Positions 10,117-19,389 of a DNA stretch of 64,000 bases are shown piece after piece. The position numbers were made by a program, and so were the translations under genes. How positions within the stretch are numbered: position 1 is the first letter of the stretch; each line of letters begins with the position of its first letter. This stretch comes from Colwellia sp. (GTDB lineage Bacteria > Pseudomonadota > Gammaproteobacteria > Enterobacterales > Alteromonadaceae). Below the pieces are notes generated by a model that saw nothing but the letters and a program-made list of their open reading frames with translations, was not told where the DNA came from and did no database searches. Location: positions 73,732-137,731 of the forward strand of contig JAHDIK010000004.1 in the NCBI GenBank assembly GCA_020630795.1, in the 5' to 3' direction.

Positions 10117-10336
10117 AACGTTGGTTTCTACTTATTAACTTTTTTATTTATTAGTTTCTAGTTTTTGTTGTCTAATTTTGTTTTCTACTAATTGCTTTTC
10201 AGCTGCTAAGTTATTCAACACACATAACGTTCTACGAAATAAGGGGCGCTAGCACTACTTTCTATACTGAACGATACAGACTTGTTTTCATACAAGTGAG
10301 CATTACACACTCTATTGTCACACAGTATTTGTATCG

Positions 10337-11680
10337 TTAATTTGATGTAGAACCACTCATGAGCAATTCTATTTCCGCTATTTCTTTCGGAACGGTTGTT
10401 GTTAAGTTTTCATGTCCAATTGATGTAACTGCAATATTATCTTCAATACGTATTGCGATACCACGCCATTTTGGCTCAACGGATAAGTCATTGAGTGGAA
10501 TGTAAATACCAGGCTCAATCGTCAAAACCATACCAGGAGCAAAAGCTCTCATTTGCTCTCGTTTTTCATTACTTTGATAGTCGCCAACGTCGTGAACATC
10601 AAGCCCTAACCAATGACCTAAGCCATGAATAAAGTATTTTTTACAGGCTTTTTCTTCAATCAACTGCGTAAGTTCACCTTGTAAAATGCCCAGTTTATAC
10701 AGCCCTTCTGTTAGAAAATCGCACACTAAGGAATTTAATGCTGCCAAGGTATTATTAGGTGTTACCGCTTCTATTGCTATATTTTGAGCGTCTAATACCA
10801 ATTGATAAATAGCTTTTTGCTCTGTAGTAAAAATACCATTTACAGGGAACGTTCGCGTAATATCAGCAGCATAACCGGCTAACTCTCCACCAGCATCAAT
10901 CAACAATAACTCATTGTCTTTTAACGAATCAGAATTGTCGGTGTAATGCAAAATATTGGCGTTATTTCCGCCGGCGACAATTGTTCCGTATGCTGGGTAT
11001 CGTGCGCCATGTTGAGCAAATTCGTACAACAACTCAGCTTCTATCTGATATTCAAATTTACCTACTGCTGATTGCTTCATTGCTCGCTGATGCGCTATTC
11101 CACTCAAGTGGTTAGCTTTTCGCATCACGTCGAGTTCAGCATCACTCTTAATCAAACGTAATTCATGAATGATAGCTGTGCAGTCGGTAATGGTTGCAGG
11201 GGCTGTTTTACCATTACGTGATTGAGATTTAACCTTCGTAATCCACTTTAGCACTTGATGGTCAAAAGCTTCATTCTCACCAACACACGTCAACACACTT
11301 GTTTTCGCATTAATGTAATCAACAATCAGCTCATCAATTTGATCAAGTGTAAAACACTCATCTACACCATATTCTTGTATCGCTAATTCTTGCCCAATAC
11401 GTCTTCCATGCCATACCTCTTGTAATGCATCTTTCGGTCTCGAAAACAAAACTACTTTGTTTTGATCAGACTTAATGAGCAAAAGCAGCGCATCAGGTTC
11501 ATTAAACCCCGTCAAATAATAAAAGTTCTTATTTTGGCAAAACGGATATTCGGTGTCATTACTTCGCGTGACTTCTCGCCCTGCGTTAAACAAAGCAATA
11601 CTGTTTTCAGGCATCTGCTCAAAAAAACGCGTGCGGCGCGTCGCGAATTCAGAAGCTGGTATGAGTGTATGTTTCATCAT
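10337..11680 (-). CDS. pepP: Xaa-Pro aminopeptidase
   Basis: Cytosolic dimanganese M24B peptidase that releases N-terminal residues preceding proline. The N-terminal domain has the family motif NDTEYPFCQNKNFYYLTGFNEPDA. The pita-bread catalytic domain shows metal ligands in LLIDAGGELAGYAADITRTFP (two Asp), HGLGHWLGLDVHDVGDY (His), TIEPGIYIP (Glu) and IRIEDN (Glu). An ATG at 11680 or 11677, 4-7 bases after the upstream gene's stop, gives a standard N-terminus; a longer in-frame extension overlapping the preceding gene is unlikely. Confidence 0.93.
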   Translation of the reverse strand: MMKHTLIPASEFATRRTRFFEQMPENSIALFNAGREVTRSNDTEYPFCQNKNFYYLTGFNEPDALLLLIKSDQNKVVLFSRPKDALQEVWHGRRIGQELAIQEYGVDECFTLDQIDELIVDYINAKTSVLTCVGENEAFDHQVLKWITKVKSQSRNGKTAPATITDCTAIIHELRLIKSDAELDVMRKANHLSGIAHQRAMKQSAVGKFEYQIEAELLYEFAQHGARYPAYGTIVAGGNNANILHYTDNSDSLKDNELLLIDAGGELAGYAADITRTFPVNGIFTTEQKAIYQLVLDAQNIAIEAVTPNNTLAALNSLVCDFLTEGLYKLGILQGELTQLIEEKACKKYFIHGLGHWLGLDVHDVGDYQSNEKREQMRAFAPGMVLTIEPGIYIPLNDLSVEPKWRGIAIRIEDNIAVTSIGHENLTTTVPKEIAEIELLMSGSTSN

Positions 11681-11684
11681 AATA

Positions 11685-12254
11685 TTAGTGGAGCGTTTCG
11701 TTTTTAGATTCAGACTGAGGTGGAACACCAAGTTCAGTAAAACACAATAAAGCTGAAATTCTTACGTACTCAGCAATTTCATAATAAGCTTGTTCTGTGT
11801 CTTCATCTTCGTCCATTTCATCGGAAAGATTGGCAATATCAGCGAAATCATTAATCACTTCTTGCACATCTTCAGACAATTTAGCCGTATTTTTTTGCTG
11901 TAAACCAAAACCTAAATTAAACCCTTGAACCCAGTGTCCTAAAGCATTTGCACGTTCCATAATGCTATCGTCATCATCAGGTAGCATTAACTGAAAGCTA
12001 TATGAATCATCTAAAATATTATTCCAAATGTCGGCAAACATAGCTTTTAAGGTTAACTTTACGGTTACAGGAAAGCCTTCACCGTTATTAAGCATGTCGT
12101 TTAGTACAACAAGATAGTCTGCATCTTCAAAAAGGTAACCCGCTGAAATTAAGCCAGTAAGTACACCGTGTACTTCAGCAGCGTGAACTTTTACATTTTC
12201 ACTGGTTAAAATTGCTTGCACGTGAGAAAAGTCGAGAGTAGTTTGATCTGACAT
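11685..12254 (-). CDS. UPF0149 (YgfB) family protein
   Basis: 189 residues from the ATG at 12254 (MSDQTTLDFSHVQ), very acidic, with family features AAEVHGVLTGLISAG near the N-terminus, WVQGFNLGFGL in the middle and EIAEYVRISALLCFTEL near the end. It is the usual first gene upstream of pepP. The biochemical role is not firmly known; a Pseudomonas homologue has been linked to repression of ampDh3 expression. It is divergent from zapA. Confidence 0.88.
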   Translation of the reverse strand: MSDQTTLDFSHVQAILTSENVKVHAAEVHGVLTGLISAGYLFEDADYLVVLNDMLNNGEGFPVTVKLTLKAMFADIWNNILDDSYSFQLMLPDDDDSIMERANALGHWVQGFNLGFGLQQKNTAKLSEDVQEVINDFADIANLSDEMDEDEDTEQAYYEIAEYVRISALLCFTELGVPPQSESKNETLH

Positions 12255-12568
12255 ATAGGGTAATTTCTTAAATAAATATATTACATTATATCGTAACACT
12301 CGCAGATATTGGATACTAGAAGCGGATATAACAATACCAACGCAACAATATGTCGTACGAGAAAGAAAAATTTAACGAACAATAAATTAAACAGGTGTTT
12401 TAATAAACTTAACTTGCAACAGCTAATTAGCCTCGTTATAGTAAATTTTCGCTATTTTTTAACTTATATTTTATAGATTTAGCGTTAATTACTCTATTAA
12501 ATGTAATACGTTTTAAAGCTAACGATAGGAAACAGCACCTAAGTCATGCGAATAATGAGACAGCAACC
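12255..12568. other. Divergent intergenic region, ygfB-like gene / zapA
   Basis: Very AT-rich and without a convincing coding frame. It must hold the two divergent promoters. No clear operator or RNA was recognised in it. Confidence 0.5.
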
Positions 12569-12901
12569 ATGAGTCAAAACACAGTCACCGTTAACATTGC
12601 GAACAAATCGCTAAAGATTGCTTGTCCGTTAGGAGAAGAAAGTGCGTTGCTCGCTGCTGCTCATGATTTATCAGCACGATTTAAAGACACGCAAGCAAAA
12701 GCTCAAACAAACTCGTCTACCGAACAAACAATGATGATGACGGCTCTAAACCTTGCTTACGATCTTCAAAAAGAAAAAGAAGCGAGTGAAAAAGAAAAAC
12801 TCGCGTTACAAAGTAAAATAGAGTTGTTGCAGTCAACCATTGAACAGGCTTTGAGTTCACCATCATCGACAATCAACCAAGCTCGCGACAAAGCGTCATA
12901 A
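12569..12901 (+). CDS. zapA: Cell division protein ZapA
   Basis: 110-residue FtsZ-associated protein that promotes protofilament bundling and anchors ZapB. It has a typical globular head (VTVNIANKSLKIACPLGEESALLAAAHDLSARF) followed by a coiled coil (about 50-95). It is divergent from the UPF0149 gene and immediately upstream of 6S RNA, the classical gammaproteobacterial arrangement. Confidence 0.93.
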   Translation: MSQNTVTVNIANKSLKIACPLGEESALLAAAHDLSARFKDTQAKAQTNSSTEQTMMMTALNLAYDLQKEKEASEKEKLALQSKIELLQSTIEQALSSPSSTINQARDKAS

Positions 12902-13025
12902 CCCTAGTTAAAAACAAAACACTCATATCATTTTTATAGGCGGCTGCTTTCACTGCGAATAGCGGTGAATAAATATCTAAAAAGCCTAAATAAACAACAC
13001 TTAACGTCATCTTCCAATAATTTAC

Positions 13026-13054
13026 TTAATTCAACGAATATATTTCGCTATAAT
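13026..13054 (+). promoter_or_regulatory. Promoter of 6S RNA
   Basis: A perfect TATAAT at 13049-13054 lies 6 bases before the inferred RNA 5' end. The hexamer 17 bases upstream (TTAATT, 13026-13031) is only a 3/6 match to the sigma70 -35 box, so the -10 dominates. Confidence 0.6.
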
Positions 13055-13060
13055 ATAGGT

Positions 13061-13240
13061 GTTTCTGGGGTGTTTGTATGTTAACTATGTCCCTGAGCCG
13101 ATAAGTTTTAATTCAGGAAATTAATTAAAAGCTATTGTGCAAGCCCGACACGTATCGGGAAGCCTACGGTTTTTATGCCATTTCCGCCCTGAACACACGG
13201 TGTTCATGGGCTGATGTTAGCTGCGGCACCTTGGAAGCAC
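13061..13240 (+). ncRNA. ssrS: 6S RNA
   Basis: About 180 nt between zapA and murI. It contains the near-invariant segment GTCCCTGAGCCGATA (13089 region), the conserved GGGAAGCCT (about 13158-13166) and a closing stem in which CTGGGGTG (13065-13072) pairs with CACCTTGG (13227-13234). A local hairpin around GAACACACGGTGTTC also fits the family. 6S RNA binds sigma70 RNA polymerase and mimics an open promoter in stationary phase. The exact 3' end is estimated. In E. coli fau/ygfA follows; here murI does. Confidence 0.92.
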
Positions 13241-13364
13241 CTATTTTTCGTCTCTATCTACTTTCCCGTAAATTTGTAACTGTATTTATTCTTTCTTTTT
13301 TACATTACAATAACTTTACGCATTTTTTCATCCGATTAACCTAAATACTCATTATTCTATATTG

Positions 13365-14189
13365 ATGAAAACCAACACCATACAAACCGATATAAGCGAT
13401 CAACCTATTGGTATTTTTGACTCTGGAGTTGGCGGTTTATCTATTCTAAATCGTGTAGTTGAGTTAATGCCGAACGAAAAAGTTGTTTATGTTGCTGATA
13501 CCCTTCACGCTCCGTATGGCGATAAATCAGATGACAACATTATAGAACGAGTAAATACCGTCGCAGATACCTTAATAGCGTTAAATTGTAAGGTTATTGT
13601 GGTGGCATGTAACACTGCAACCGTAACGGCTATTGAACAATTACGACAACGAGTTAGGATTCCTATTATTGGCGTTGAACCAGCAATAAAACCTGCTGCA
13701 CAAATTAGCCAAAACAAAAGAATAGGCATACTCACCACACAAGCTACATCAACCAACCAACGCTTTTTGTCTTTAGTTGATAAATACAAACAAGACGCCA
13801 ACGTTTATATTCAACCCTGTCCCGGTTTAGTTGAGTACATTGAGAATCATCAATTAGCGTCAGATGCCTTTGATGAGCTATTGCATTCCTATTTAGCTAA
13901 CGTGGCCAAACAAAAAGTAGATACGCTAGTATTAGGTTGTACGCATTACCCGTTTTTTGCCGATAAAATAAAAAGCTACTTAGGCTCGACGATTACGCTT
14001 ATGGAAACCGCTAGACCAGTGTCAAAACAAATACAGCGACAACTGCATCACCATCAGCTATCTACAACAAACACAAATAAAGTGAGCTTTAATCAGCATC
14101 TATTTTTAAGTTCAAAACCGACAAAAGATCTTGAAAAGCTCATGTGTTATTTCACTAAAAATACTATAAAACTTCAGTCGTTAAGTTAA
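13365..14189 (+). CDS. murI: Glutamate racemase
   Basis: Makes D-glutamate for peptidoglycan. 274 residues from the ATG at 13365; a TTG one codon earlier is also possible. Motifs are PIGIFDSGVGGLSIL, VADTLHAPYGDKS, and the two catalytic cysteines in VVACNTATVTAI and LGCTHYPFF. No good Shine-Dalgarno is visible upstream. It converges on the aldo/keto reductase with only a few bases between stop codons. Confidence 0.95.
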   Translation: MKTNTIQTDISDQPIGIFDSGVGGLSILNRVVELMPNEKVVYVADTLHAPYGDKSDDNIIERVNTVADTLIALNCKVIVVACNTATVTAIEQLRQRVRIPIIGVEPAIKPAAQISQNKRIGILTTQATSTNQRFLSLVDKYKQDANVYIQPCPGLVEYIENHQLASDAFDELLHSYLANVAKQKVDTLVLGCTHYPFFADKIKSYLGSTITLMETARPVSKQIQRQLHHHQLSTTNTNKVSFNQHLFLSSKPTKDLEKLMCYFTKNTIKLQSLS

Positions 14190-14192
14190 CCC

Positions 14193-15164
14193 CTAAGGTA
14201 ATTCCATACCTCGCGCTAACACATATATTTGATACCACTCTTCGCGGGTAATACTAACCGTTGTTGCATGAGAGCATGCTTTTATGCGCTCTTGATTAAC
14301 TGAACCAATAACAGGCTGCATAGTTACTGGGTGGCGAAGCAACCAAGATAAAACAATTGCCTCTAGCGACGTTGAATATTTTTCAGCAAGCTCACTTATT
14401 TTCAATGCTGTTTGTTGAATATGGCTAGGATACTCTGACGTATTTTTCCCCGTAAACAAACCTTGGCTTAAGCTACCCCATGATTGAATTTGCATATTAT
14501 TTTTTCGAGCATACTCCAATGTACCCGCAGTAAAGTTAACATTAGCTCCATCAGGGTTTCCTGCGTAAATACCCTCTTCTAACCAACCTAAATTAGTGAG
14601 GCTAAGCTCTAATTGATTCACAATAAACGGCTGCTCTACTGCTAATGATAAATACTCGGCTTGTGCCGCGTGCATATTAGATAAACCGAAATACTTCACT
14701 TTTCCACTTTGTTTGAGCGCATAAAGTACTTCTGCTACTTCTTCAGGTTCCATCAACGGATCGGGACGATGTAAAATCAACACATCGATATAATCTGTAT
14801 TCAACCTTTTTAAAATTTGCTCGGTTGATTCTGTGATCCATTTGCCAGATAAGTCGTACCTTTTAGGTCCGTTGCTATCTTCAAACCGAATACCGCACTT
14901 AGACTGAATAATCATTTTTTCTCTAAGTTCAGGACGTTGAGTTAATACCTGACCAAAAACTTGCTCTGCTTTACCAAATTGATAAATGTCGGCATGATCA
15001 AACACATTAATGTTTGCTTCTAACACAGCGTCAATAACCTGATTTGCCTGCACTACATCGGCTTTCGTTAGTGGTGATGATGTCCAGCCTCCTCCAAGCC
15101 CCATACAACCATAAACTAGACGACTTGCTTGAGGAAGGTACTGGTGTATGGATAATTTGTTCAT
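14193..15164 (-). CDS. Aldo/keto reductase, YdhF-like
   Basis: 323 residues in a TIM-barrel NAD(P)H oxidoreductase pattern. The catalytic tetrad is visible as Asp and Tyr in NVFDHADIYQFGKAE, Lys in IIQSKCGIRF and His in DVLILHRPDPLMEP. The LSNMHAAQAEYL and QPVIGSVNQERIKAC segments fit the YdhF subgroup. The substrate is unknown. A LysR regulator starts 160 bases away on the other strand and probably controls it. Confidence 0.88.
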   Translation of the reverse strand: MNKLSIHQYLPQASRLVYGCMGLGGGWTSSPLTKADVVQANQVIDAVLEANINVFDHADIYQFGKAEQVFGQVLTQRPELREKMIIQSKCGIRFEDSNGPKRYDLSGKWITESTEQILKRLNTDYIDVLILHRPDPLMEPEEVAEVLYALKQSGKVKYFGLSNMHAAQAEYLSLAVEQPFIVNQLELSLTNLGWLEEGIYAGNPDGANVNFTAGTLEYARKNNMQIQSWGSLSQGLFTGKNTSEYPSHIQQTALKISELAEKYSTSLEAIVLSWLLRHPVTMQPVIGSVNQERIKACSHATTVSITREEWYQIYVLARGMELP

Positions 15165-15191
15165 AAAAACCTTTGCTGTATTTATTTTACA

Positions 15192-15278
15192 TATAGTTTA
15201 AAGATGTATTTTAGTTTGTTCTTCAAACTCACGTCAGCAAACAATAACGAATTTACTATTCGGTATATCAAACTATAA
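15192..15278. promoter_or_regulatory. Candidate LysR-type operator between aldo/keto reductase and lysR
   Basis: A 17-bp palindrome AGTTTGTTCTTCAAACT (15213-15229) fits the LysR T-N11-A format. A second inverted pair, TATAGTTT near 15193 and AAACTATA near 15271, flanks it. The placement in the divergent region suggests control of both genes by the LysR protein; this is inferred from symmetry only. Confidence 0.45.
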
Positions 15279-15323
15279 TTAGGTCATTGACGATTTAGAT
15301 ACCAACCTTAAAAGAATATACAC

Positions 15324-16202
15324 ATGAAAGAGCACAAGCACATTGAAAGACTCATGTTGTTTAGCCACGTTGCTAAAACACTCAGCTTTTCGAGGGCGGC
15401 GGAGAGCTTGGGCATTTCACGAGGACATTTATCTGAACAAATTAAATTGCTTGAAAAAGAGTTAGATACAAGTTTGCTGAATCGCTCTACCCGCCATGTA
15501 AATTTAACCAAACAAGGTGAGCAAGTACTTGCCTGCATGAACAATATTAAGGATTCGTTAACCTCGATGGAACGAGGATTACACCATGAAAACACTGAGT
15601 TAAAAGGTGAACTTAAAATTACAGCACCTCTCTTATTTTCTCAGCGTTACTTAAACGATATGTGTAACGACTTTCATCAAAAAAATCCTGACGTTACTTT
15701 TACACTTAACACCAGCTATCAAAATCACGATCTGAATAAGCAAGATTTTGATATTGCTTTTCGTTCTACAAAAACACCACCGCTTGATATGGTAGCCAAG
15801 CCTTTACTTTCATATACACACAATATTGTCGCGTCTCCTAAATACCTTGAAGCACAAGGGCGGCCTTTATCAATTTCAGAATTAACCCAACATCAATGTA
15901 TTACGGGAGAACATCAATCTCATTGGCCTTTTTACCAACGGGAAGTGCCCGTAAGTGGCTGGATAACATTGAACGATAATGTATCAATACTGCAACATGT
16001 ATTAAACGCTCAAGGAATTGCACGCCTACCTAGCTACTTTGTTGAAGAATATTTAAAAGAACGGAAGCTCATTCAATTATTCGAGAATGAAAAGGCTCCA
16101 GATCATCAAATCTACATTATTCATCCGCCTAAAATTCGGCAATCGGCTAGACTAAAAGCTTTCTTATCTAATGCAATAAAAATAATACAACAACACAATT
16201 GA
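15324..16202 (+). CDS. LysR family transcriptional regulator
   Basis: 292 residues. N-terminal winged helix-turn-helix (LSFSRAAESLGISRGHLSEQIKLLEKELDTSLLNRSTRHVNLT), then a two-lobed effector domain beginning about residue 92 (LKGELKITAPLLFSQRYLNDM). This is the CrgA/YhjC-like branch judged by the RSTRHVNLTKQGE motif. It is divergent from the aldo/keto reductase gene, its likely target. The effector is unknown. Confidence 0.9.
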   Translation: MKEHKHIERLMLFSHVAKTLSFSRAAESLGISRGHLSEQIKLLEKELDTSLLNRSTRHVNLTKQGEQVLACMNNIKDSLTSMERGLHHENTELKGELKITAPLLFSQRYLNDMCNDFHQKNPDVTFTLNTSYQNHDLNKQDFDIAFRSTKTPPLDMVAKPLLSYTHNIVASPKYLEAQGRPLSISELTQHQCITGEHQSHWPFYQREVPVSGWITLNDNVSILQHVLNAQGIARLPSYFVEEYLKERKLIQLFENEKAPDHQIYIIHPPKIRQSARLKAFLSNAIKIIQQHN

Positions 16203-16534
16203 CGGTTAGAATTATCTCCGTAAATCACAACTAGATGAATTAATTAATGAGTCACCAGCAAGTACTTTGTGACTTAGAGATAATTCAAAATAGACTTTTC
16301 TTCAATTAGAGCAGTTAATATATCCATATATGTATTTAAATTATAAAAGTCGAGATCGCACCTAATAGAATTATTTAAATAAGCCACATTTTTTTGTAAA
16401 AATATTGATACATTTTGTTCATGATTTATTCAACTTCACATTGCGTTTATTTGGTTAGAGTTATAACCTTAAATTCTGGTTGCTTAGTCAAGCAGCCAAT
16501 GACGGATTATTTTAAAACGAAAAGAGAGCTTACT
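16203..16534. other. Intergenic region, no gene recognised
   Basis: AT-rich stretch between the LysR gene and a small lipoprotein gene. An in-frame extension of the lipoprotein frame to 16415 exists but lacks a ribosome site and would bury its lipobox. Nothing else is supported. Confidence 0.5.
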
Positions 16535-16768
16535 ATGAAAAAAATAATATTTTGTATGCTAGCGTTTATTATTACAGGATGTGCGAGCACAGGTGAAAAA
16601 ACAGCTAATAATGACGATGGCTATCGATGTGAAAAAGTTTATTCGACTGGCAGTAGAATTCCTAAAAAATATTGCTCAACCAAAAAGCAACGTGATGAAC
16701 TCGAAAAACAAAGTAAAGAGTTAATTCACGATATAAGAAGAAAAACAAACGCTGAAGTGAGTAAGTAA
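16535..16768 (+). CDS. Small putative lipoprotein
   Basis: 77 residues from the ATG at 16535, preceded by AAAGAGAG at good spacing. A signal peptide ends in a lipobox (MLAFIITGCAST, acylated Cys about residue 16). The rest is short, charged and hydrophilic with two more Cys (GYRCEKVYSTGSRIPKKYCSTKKQRDELEKQ). This YxCExxxxTGSRIPxKxC pattern occurs in small uncharacterised lipoproteins of marine gammaproteobacteria. Function unknown. Confidence 0.75.
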   Translation: MKKIIFCMLAFIITGCASTGEKTANNDDGYRCEKVYSTGSRIPKKYCSTKKQRDELEKQSKELIHDIRRKTNAEVSK

Positions 16769-17022
16769 TGCTTTTTAATACTTAACGATATTCGTAATAC
16801 TTATTTAAAATACTGAACCACTATAGCGTTTTTTAAGTTGTTCAGTTTTCCTCCTTTTAAAGTAGTCATCAAAGCACTGGTCCCACTATTAACTAGGTTA
16901 AAACATATTTCTATTTTTATATTCAGATCTCTCGAGTGAGGCTTGGCTATTTTAAAATCGTTGTACTTATCAGCTAACTCCAATTAATAATTCTAATGTT
17001 GTTTAGTAAAACCAATAACCAA

Positions 17023-17046
17023 AGCCGTTTAGCCGTCTAGGCGTAA
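17023..17046. promoter_or_regulatory. Tandem MetJ-type operator (met boxes) upstream of metK
   Basis: Three adjacent 8-mers, AGCCGTTT, AGCCGTCT and AGGCGTAA, match the met-box consensus AGACGTCT at 6, 7 and 5 of 8 positions, in exact 8-bp register. They lie 145 bases upstream of metK. MetJ with SAM as corepressor binds tandem met boxes in gammaproteobacteria, so feedback control of SAM synthesis is expected. Confidence 0.75.
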
Positions 17047-17100
17047 ATATTTCTATGAAAGAATCTAAGAAACAGGTAAACTTGCTTAAAATTTTTTGCC

Positions 17101-17132
17101 TGAATGTACCCTCAATCGATGAGTTACATTCA
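17101..17132 (+). promoter_or_regulatory. Leader hairpin between met boxes and metK
   Basis: Outer arms TGAATGTA / TACATTCA (8 bp) enclose an inner stem CTCA / TGAG with loop ATCGA. There is no following T-run, so it is not an ordinary terminator. It may be a 5' UTR stem-loop or a protein-binding palindrome. The rest of 16769-17190 shows no supported gene. Confidence 0.45.
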
Positions 17133-17190
17133 AACACTATTTATTATTAACGATAGGTTAACTGCTAACTTATTAATTTACTGAGGTTTT

Positions 17191-18378
17191 ATGTCTAAAC
17201 ACTTTTTTACTTCGGAATCAGTTTCTGAAGGCCATCCGGATAAAATTGCAGATCAAATTTCTGATGCTGTATTGGATGCAATCATCGCAAAAGATAAACA
17301 TGCACGTGTTGCATGTGAAACTATGGTGAAAACAGGTGTTGCAATAATTTCTGGTGAAGTTTCAACAACTGCTTGGGTTGATTTAGAAAAGCTAACACGT
17401 GACGTTATTAGCAAGATTGGCTACACGTCTTCTGACGTAGGCTTTGACGGCGAAACCTGTGGCATCATGAATCTTATTGGTCAGCAGTCACCAGAAATAG
17501 CGCAAGGTGTAGACCGAGTAAAACCTGAAGACCAAGGTGCTGGTGACCAAGGTTTAATGTTTGGTTACGCAACCAATGAAACTGAAACATTAATGCCTGC
17601 GCCACTTTACTACTCGCACCGTTTAGTAGAGCGCCAAGCAGAAGCACGTAAATCAGGTGTATTACCGTGGTTACGTCCTGATGCAAAATCTCAAGTTACG
17701 TTTATCTACGAAGACAACAAGCCTGTTGCTATCGACACCGTCGTTTTATCAACTCAGCATAACCCTGAAATTAAACAGGAAGATCTTCACGATGCTGTAA
17801 TGGAAAACATTATAAAGCACACATTACCTGCTGAGTTACTTACAGAAGACACTAAATATCACATTAACCCTACAGGGCGATTTGTTATTGGTGGGCCTGT
17901 TGGTGATTGTGGCCTTACTGGTCGTAAGATTATTGTTGATACATATGGCGGTATGGCGCGTCATGGTGGTGGTGCATTCTCTGGTAAAGATCCATCAAAA
18001 GTAGATAGAAGTGCAGCATACGCTGGTCGATATGTAGCTAAAAACATTGTAGCGGCTGGCTTAGCAGACCGTTGTGAAATTCAAGTGTCTTATGCGATTG
18101 GTGTTGCAGAGCCAACATCTATCTCAATAGATACCTTCGGCACAGGTAAAGTAACTGAAGAACGTTTAGTTGAATTAGTGCGTGAACACTTCGACTTACG
18201 CCCATACGGCATTACAAAAATGCTAGATTTACTTCACCCAATGTACGAACAAACAGCTGCTTATGGTCACTTCGGAAGAGAGCCGTTTGAAATGACAGTA
18301 GGTGATGATACCTTTACAGCATTTAGTTGGGAAAAAACGGATAAAGCTGACGCTTTACGTAAATCAGCGGGTATTTAA
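17191..18378 (+). CDS. metK: S-adenosylmethionine synthase
   Basis: Makes SAM from methionine and ATP. 395 residues, slightly longer than E. coli MetK (384). Motifs are [20 protein letters not shown] with the ATP-binding His, [12 protein letters not shown], and the phosphate loop [19 protein letters not shown]. It has a Shine-Dalgarno (TGAGG) before the ATG, upstream met boxes and its own terminator. Confidence 0.98.
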   Translation: MSKHFFTSESVSEGHPDKIADQISDAVLDAIIAKDKHARVACETMVKTGVAIISGEVSTTAWVDLEKLTRDVISKIGYTSSDVGFDGETCGIMNLIGQQSPEIAQGVDRVKPEDQGAGDQGLMFGYATNETETLMPAPLYYSHRLVERQAEARKSGVLPWLRPDAKSQVTFIYEDNKPVAIDTVVLSTQHNPEIKQEDLHDAVMENIIKHTLPAELLTEDTKYHINPTGRFVIGGPVGDCGLTGRKIIVDTYGGMARHGGGAFSGKDPSKVDRSAAYAGRYVAKNIVAAGLADRCEIQVSYAIGVAEPTSISIDTFGTGKVTEERLVELVREHFDLRPYGITKMLDLLHPMYEQTAAYGHFGREPFEMTVGDDTFTAFSWEKTDKADALRKSAGI

Positions 18379-18404
18379 CCGCGCGGTATTATCAAAACCT
18401 AAAG

Positions 18405-18430
18405 AGCTTTCAAAATGAAAGCTTTTTTTA
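18405..18430 (+). terminator. Terminator after metK
   Basis: AGCTTTCA / TGAAAGCT stem with an AAA loop followed by seven T. Confidence 0.85.
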
Positions 18431-18585
18431 TACCTAATATTCAGTAAAACTTGTTGTCTTTCATTGAAAAAAGCACAGCGAACCCCTATCTTATTTTCAT
18501 CATTAAAATTTTTTAAATCTCTTGAAGTGAAAGTTAATGCTAGCTTTTACTGTCATGTATTTTACGTCTAGAGCTATAAGCACCT

Positions 18586-19332
18586 ATGAGAAACCCAAGA
18601 ATTTATCAAAATACGCCCTTACCTATTGACGAAACAATAGACCTAAACGACGATGCGTTTGGTCATACGGTACGTGTATTGCGATTACAAGATGGTGCGA
18701 ATATTACAGTATTTAACGGCCTTGAACATGATGGTAAATACGGCGAGTATCAAGCTGAATTAGTTAACGTTTCTAAAAAAAATGCGCAAATACACATTAA
18801 GCACTTTGAAGAAAAAGCCAACGAATCGCCGCTCAATATTCATTTAGGTCAAGGGGTTTCTCGTGGCGACAGAATGGATTTTACACTTCAAAAATCAGTA
18901 GAGCTTGGCGTTAACACCATTACCCCACTGTTTACAGAGCGATGCGGCGTAAAACTTTCAGGCGAAAGACTACAGAAAAAAATAGACCAATGGCAAAAAA
19001 TAGTGATTAGCGCTTGCGAACAAAGTGGACGATGTATTGTCCCAAAAGTTAAGCCCGCCATTCAACTTTCGGAATGGTTGAATCAAAAAAGTTCAGCGTT
19101 AAAGCTAAATTTACACCCAAAAGCTGAACACTCAATCATGAGTTTGCCCATTACCAATGAACGCGTTCGTTTATTAATTGGCCCGGAAGGTGGACTTAAT
19201 GATGAAGAAATCGCACTTGCAAACAGCACAAACTTTACTGATGTTTTATTAGGACCAAGAGTACTGCGCACAGAAACAGCAGCACTCACAGCAATAACCG
19301 CTCTACAGTGTAGATATGGCGATATTAAATAA
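18586..19332 (+). CDS. rsmE: 16S rRNA m3U1498 methyltransferase
   Basis: SPOUT-class methyltransferase acting on U1498 of 16S rRNA. 248 residues: an N-terminal PUA-like domain (HTVRVLRLQDG) and a C-terminal knotted SAM domain with LLIGPEGGLNDEEI and LGPRVLRTETAALTAI. It heads the conserved run rsmE-gshB-yqgE-ruvX. Confidence 0.95.
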   Translation: MRNPRIYQNTPLPIDETIDLNDDAFGHTVRVLRLQDGANITVFNGLEHDGKYGEYQAELVNVSKKNAQIHIKHFEEKANESPLNIHLGQGVSRGDRMDFTLQKSVELGVNTITPLFTERCGVKLSGERLQKKIDQWQKIVISACEQSGRCIVPKVKPAIQLSEWLNQKSSALKLNLHPKAEHSIMSLPITNERVRLLIGPEGGLNDEEIALANSTNFTDVLLGPRVLRTETAALTAITALQCRYGDIK

Positions 19333-19389
19333 GCAGTTTTCTGCTCCTAGTAAACCATTTAAAACACATACATATAATTAGGAACAAAC

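Noticed and set aside
13135..13344. 69-codon open frame between zapA and murI
   Set aside because: It overlaps the conserved 6S RNA and has no protein-like features.
16801..16983. Minus-strand 60-codon open frame upstream of metK
   Set aside because: No ribosome site, no recognisable domain, AT-rich composition like the surrounding intergenic DNA.
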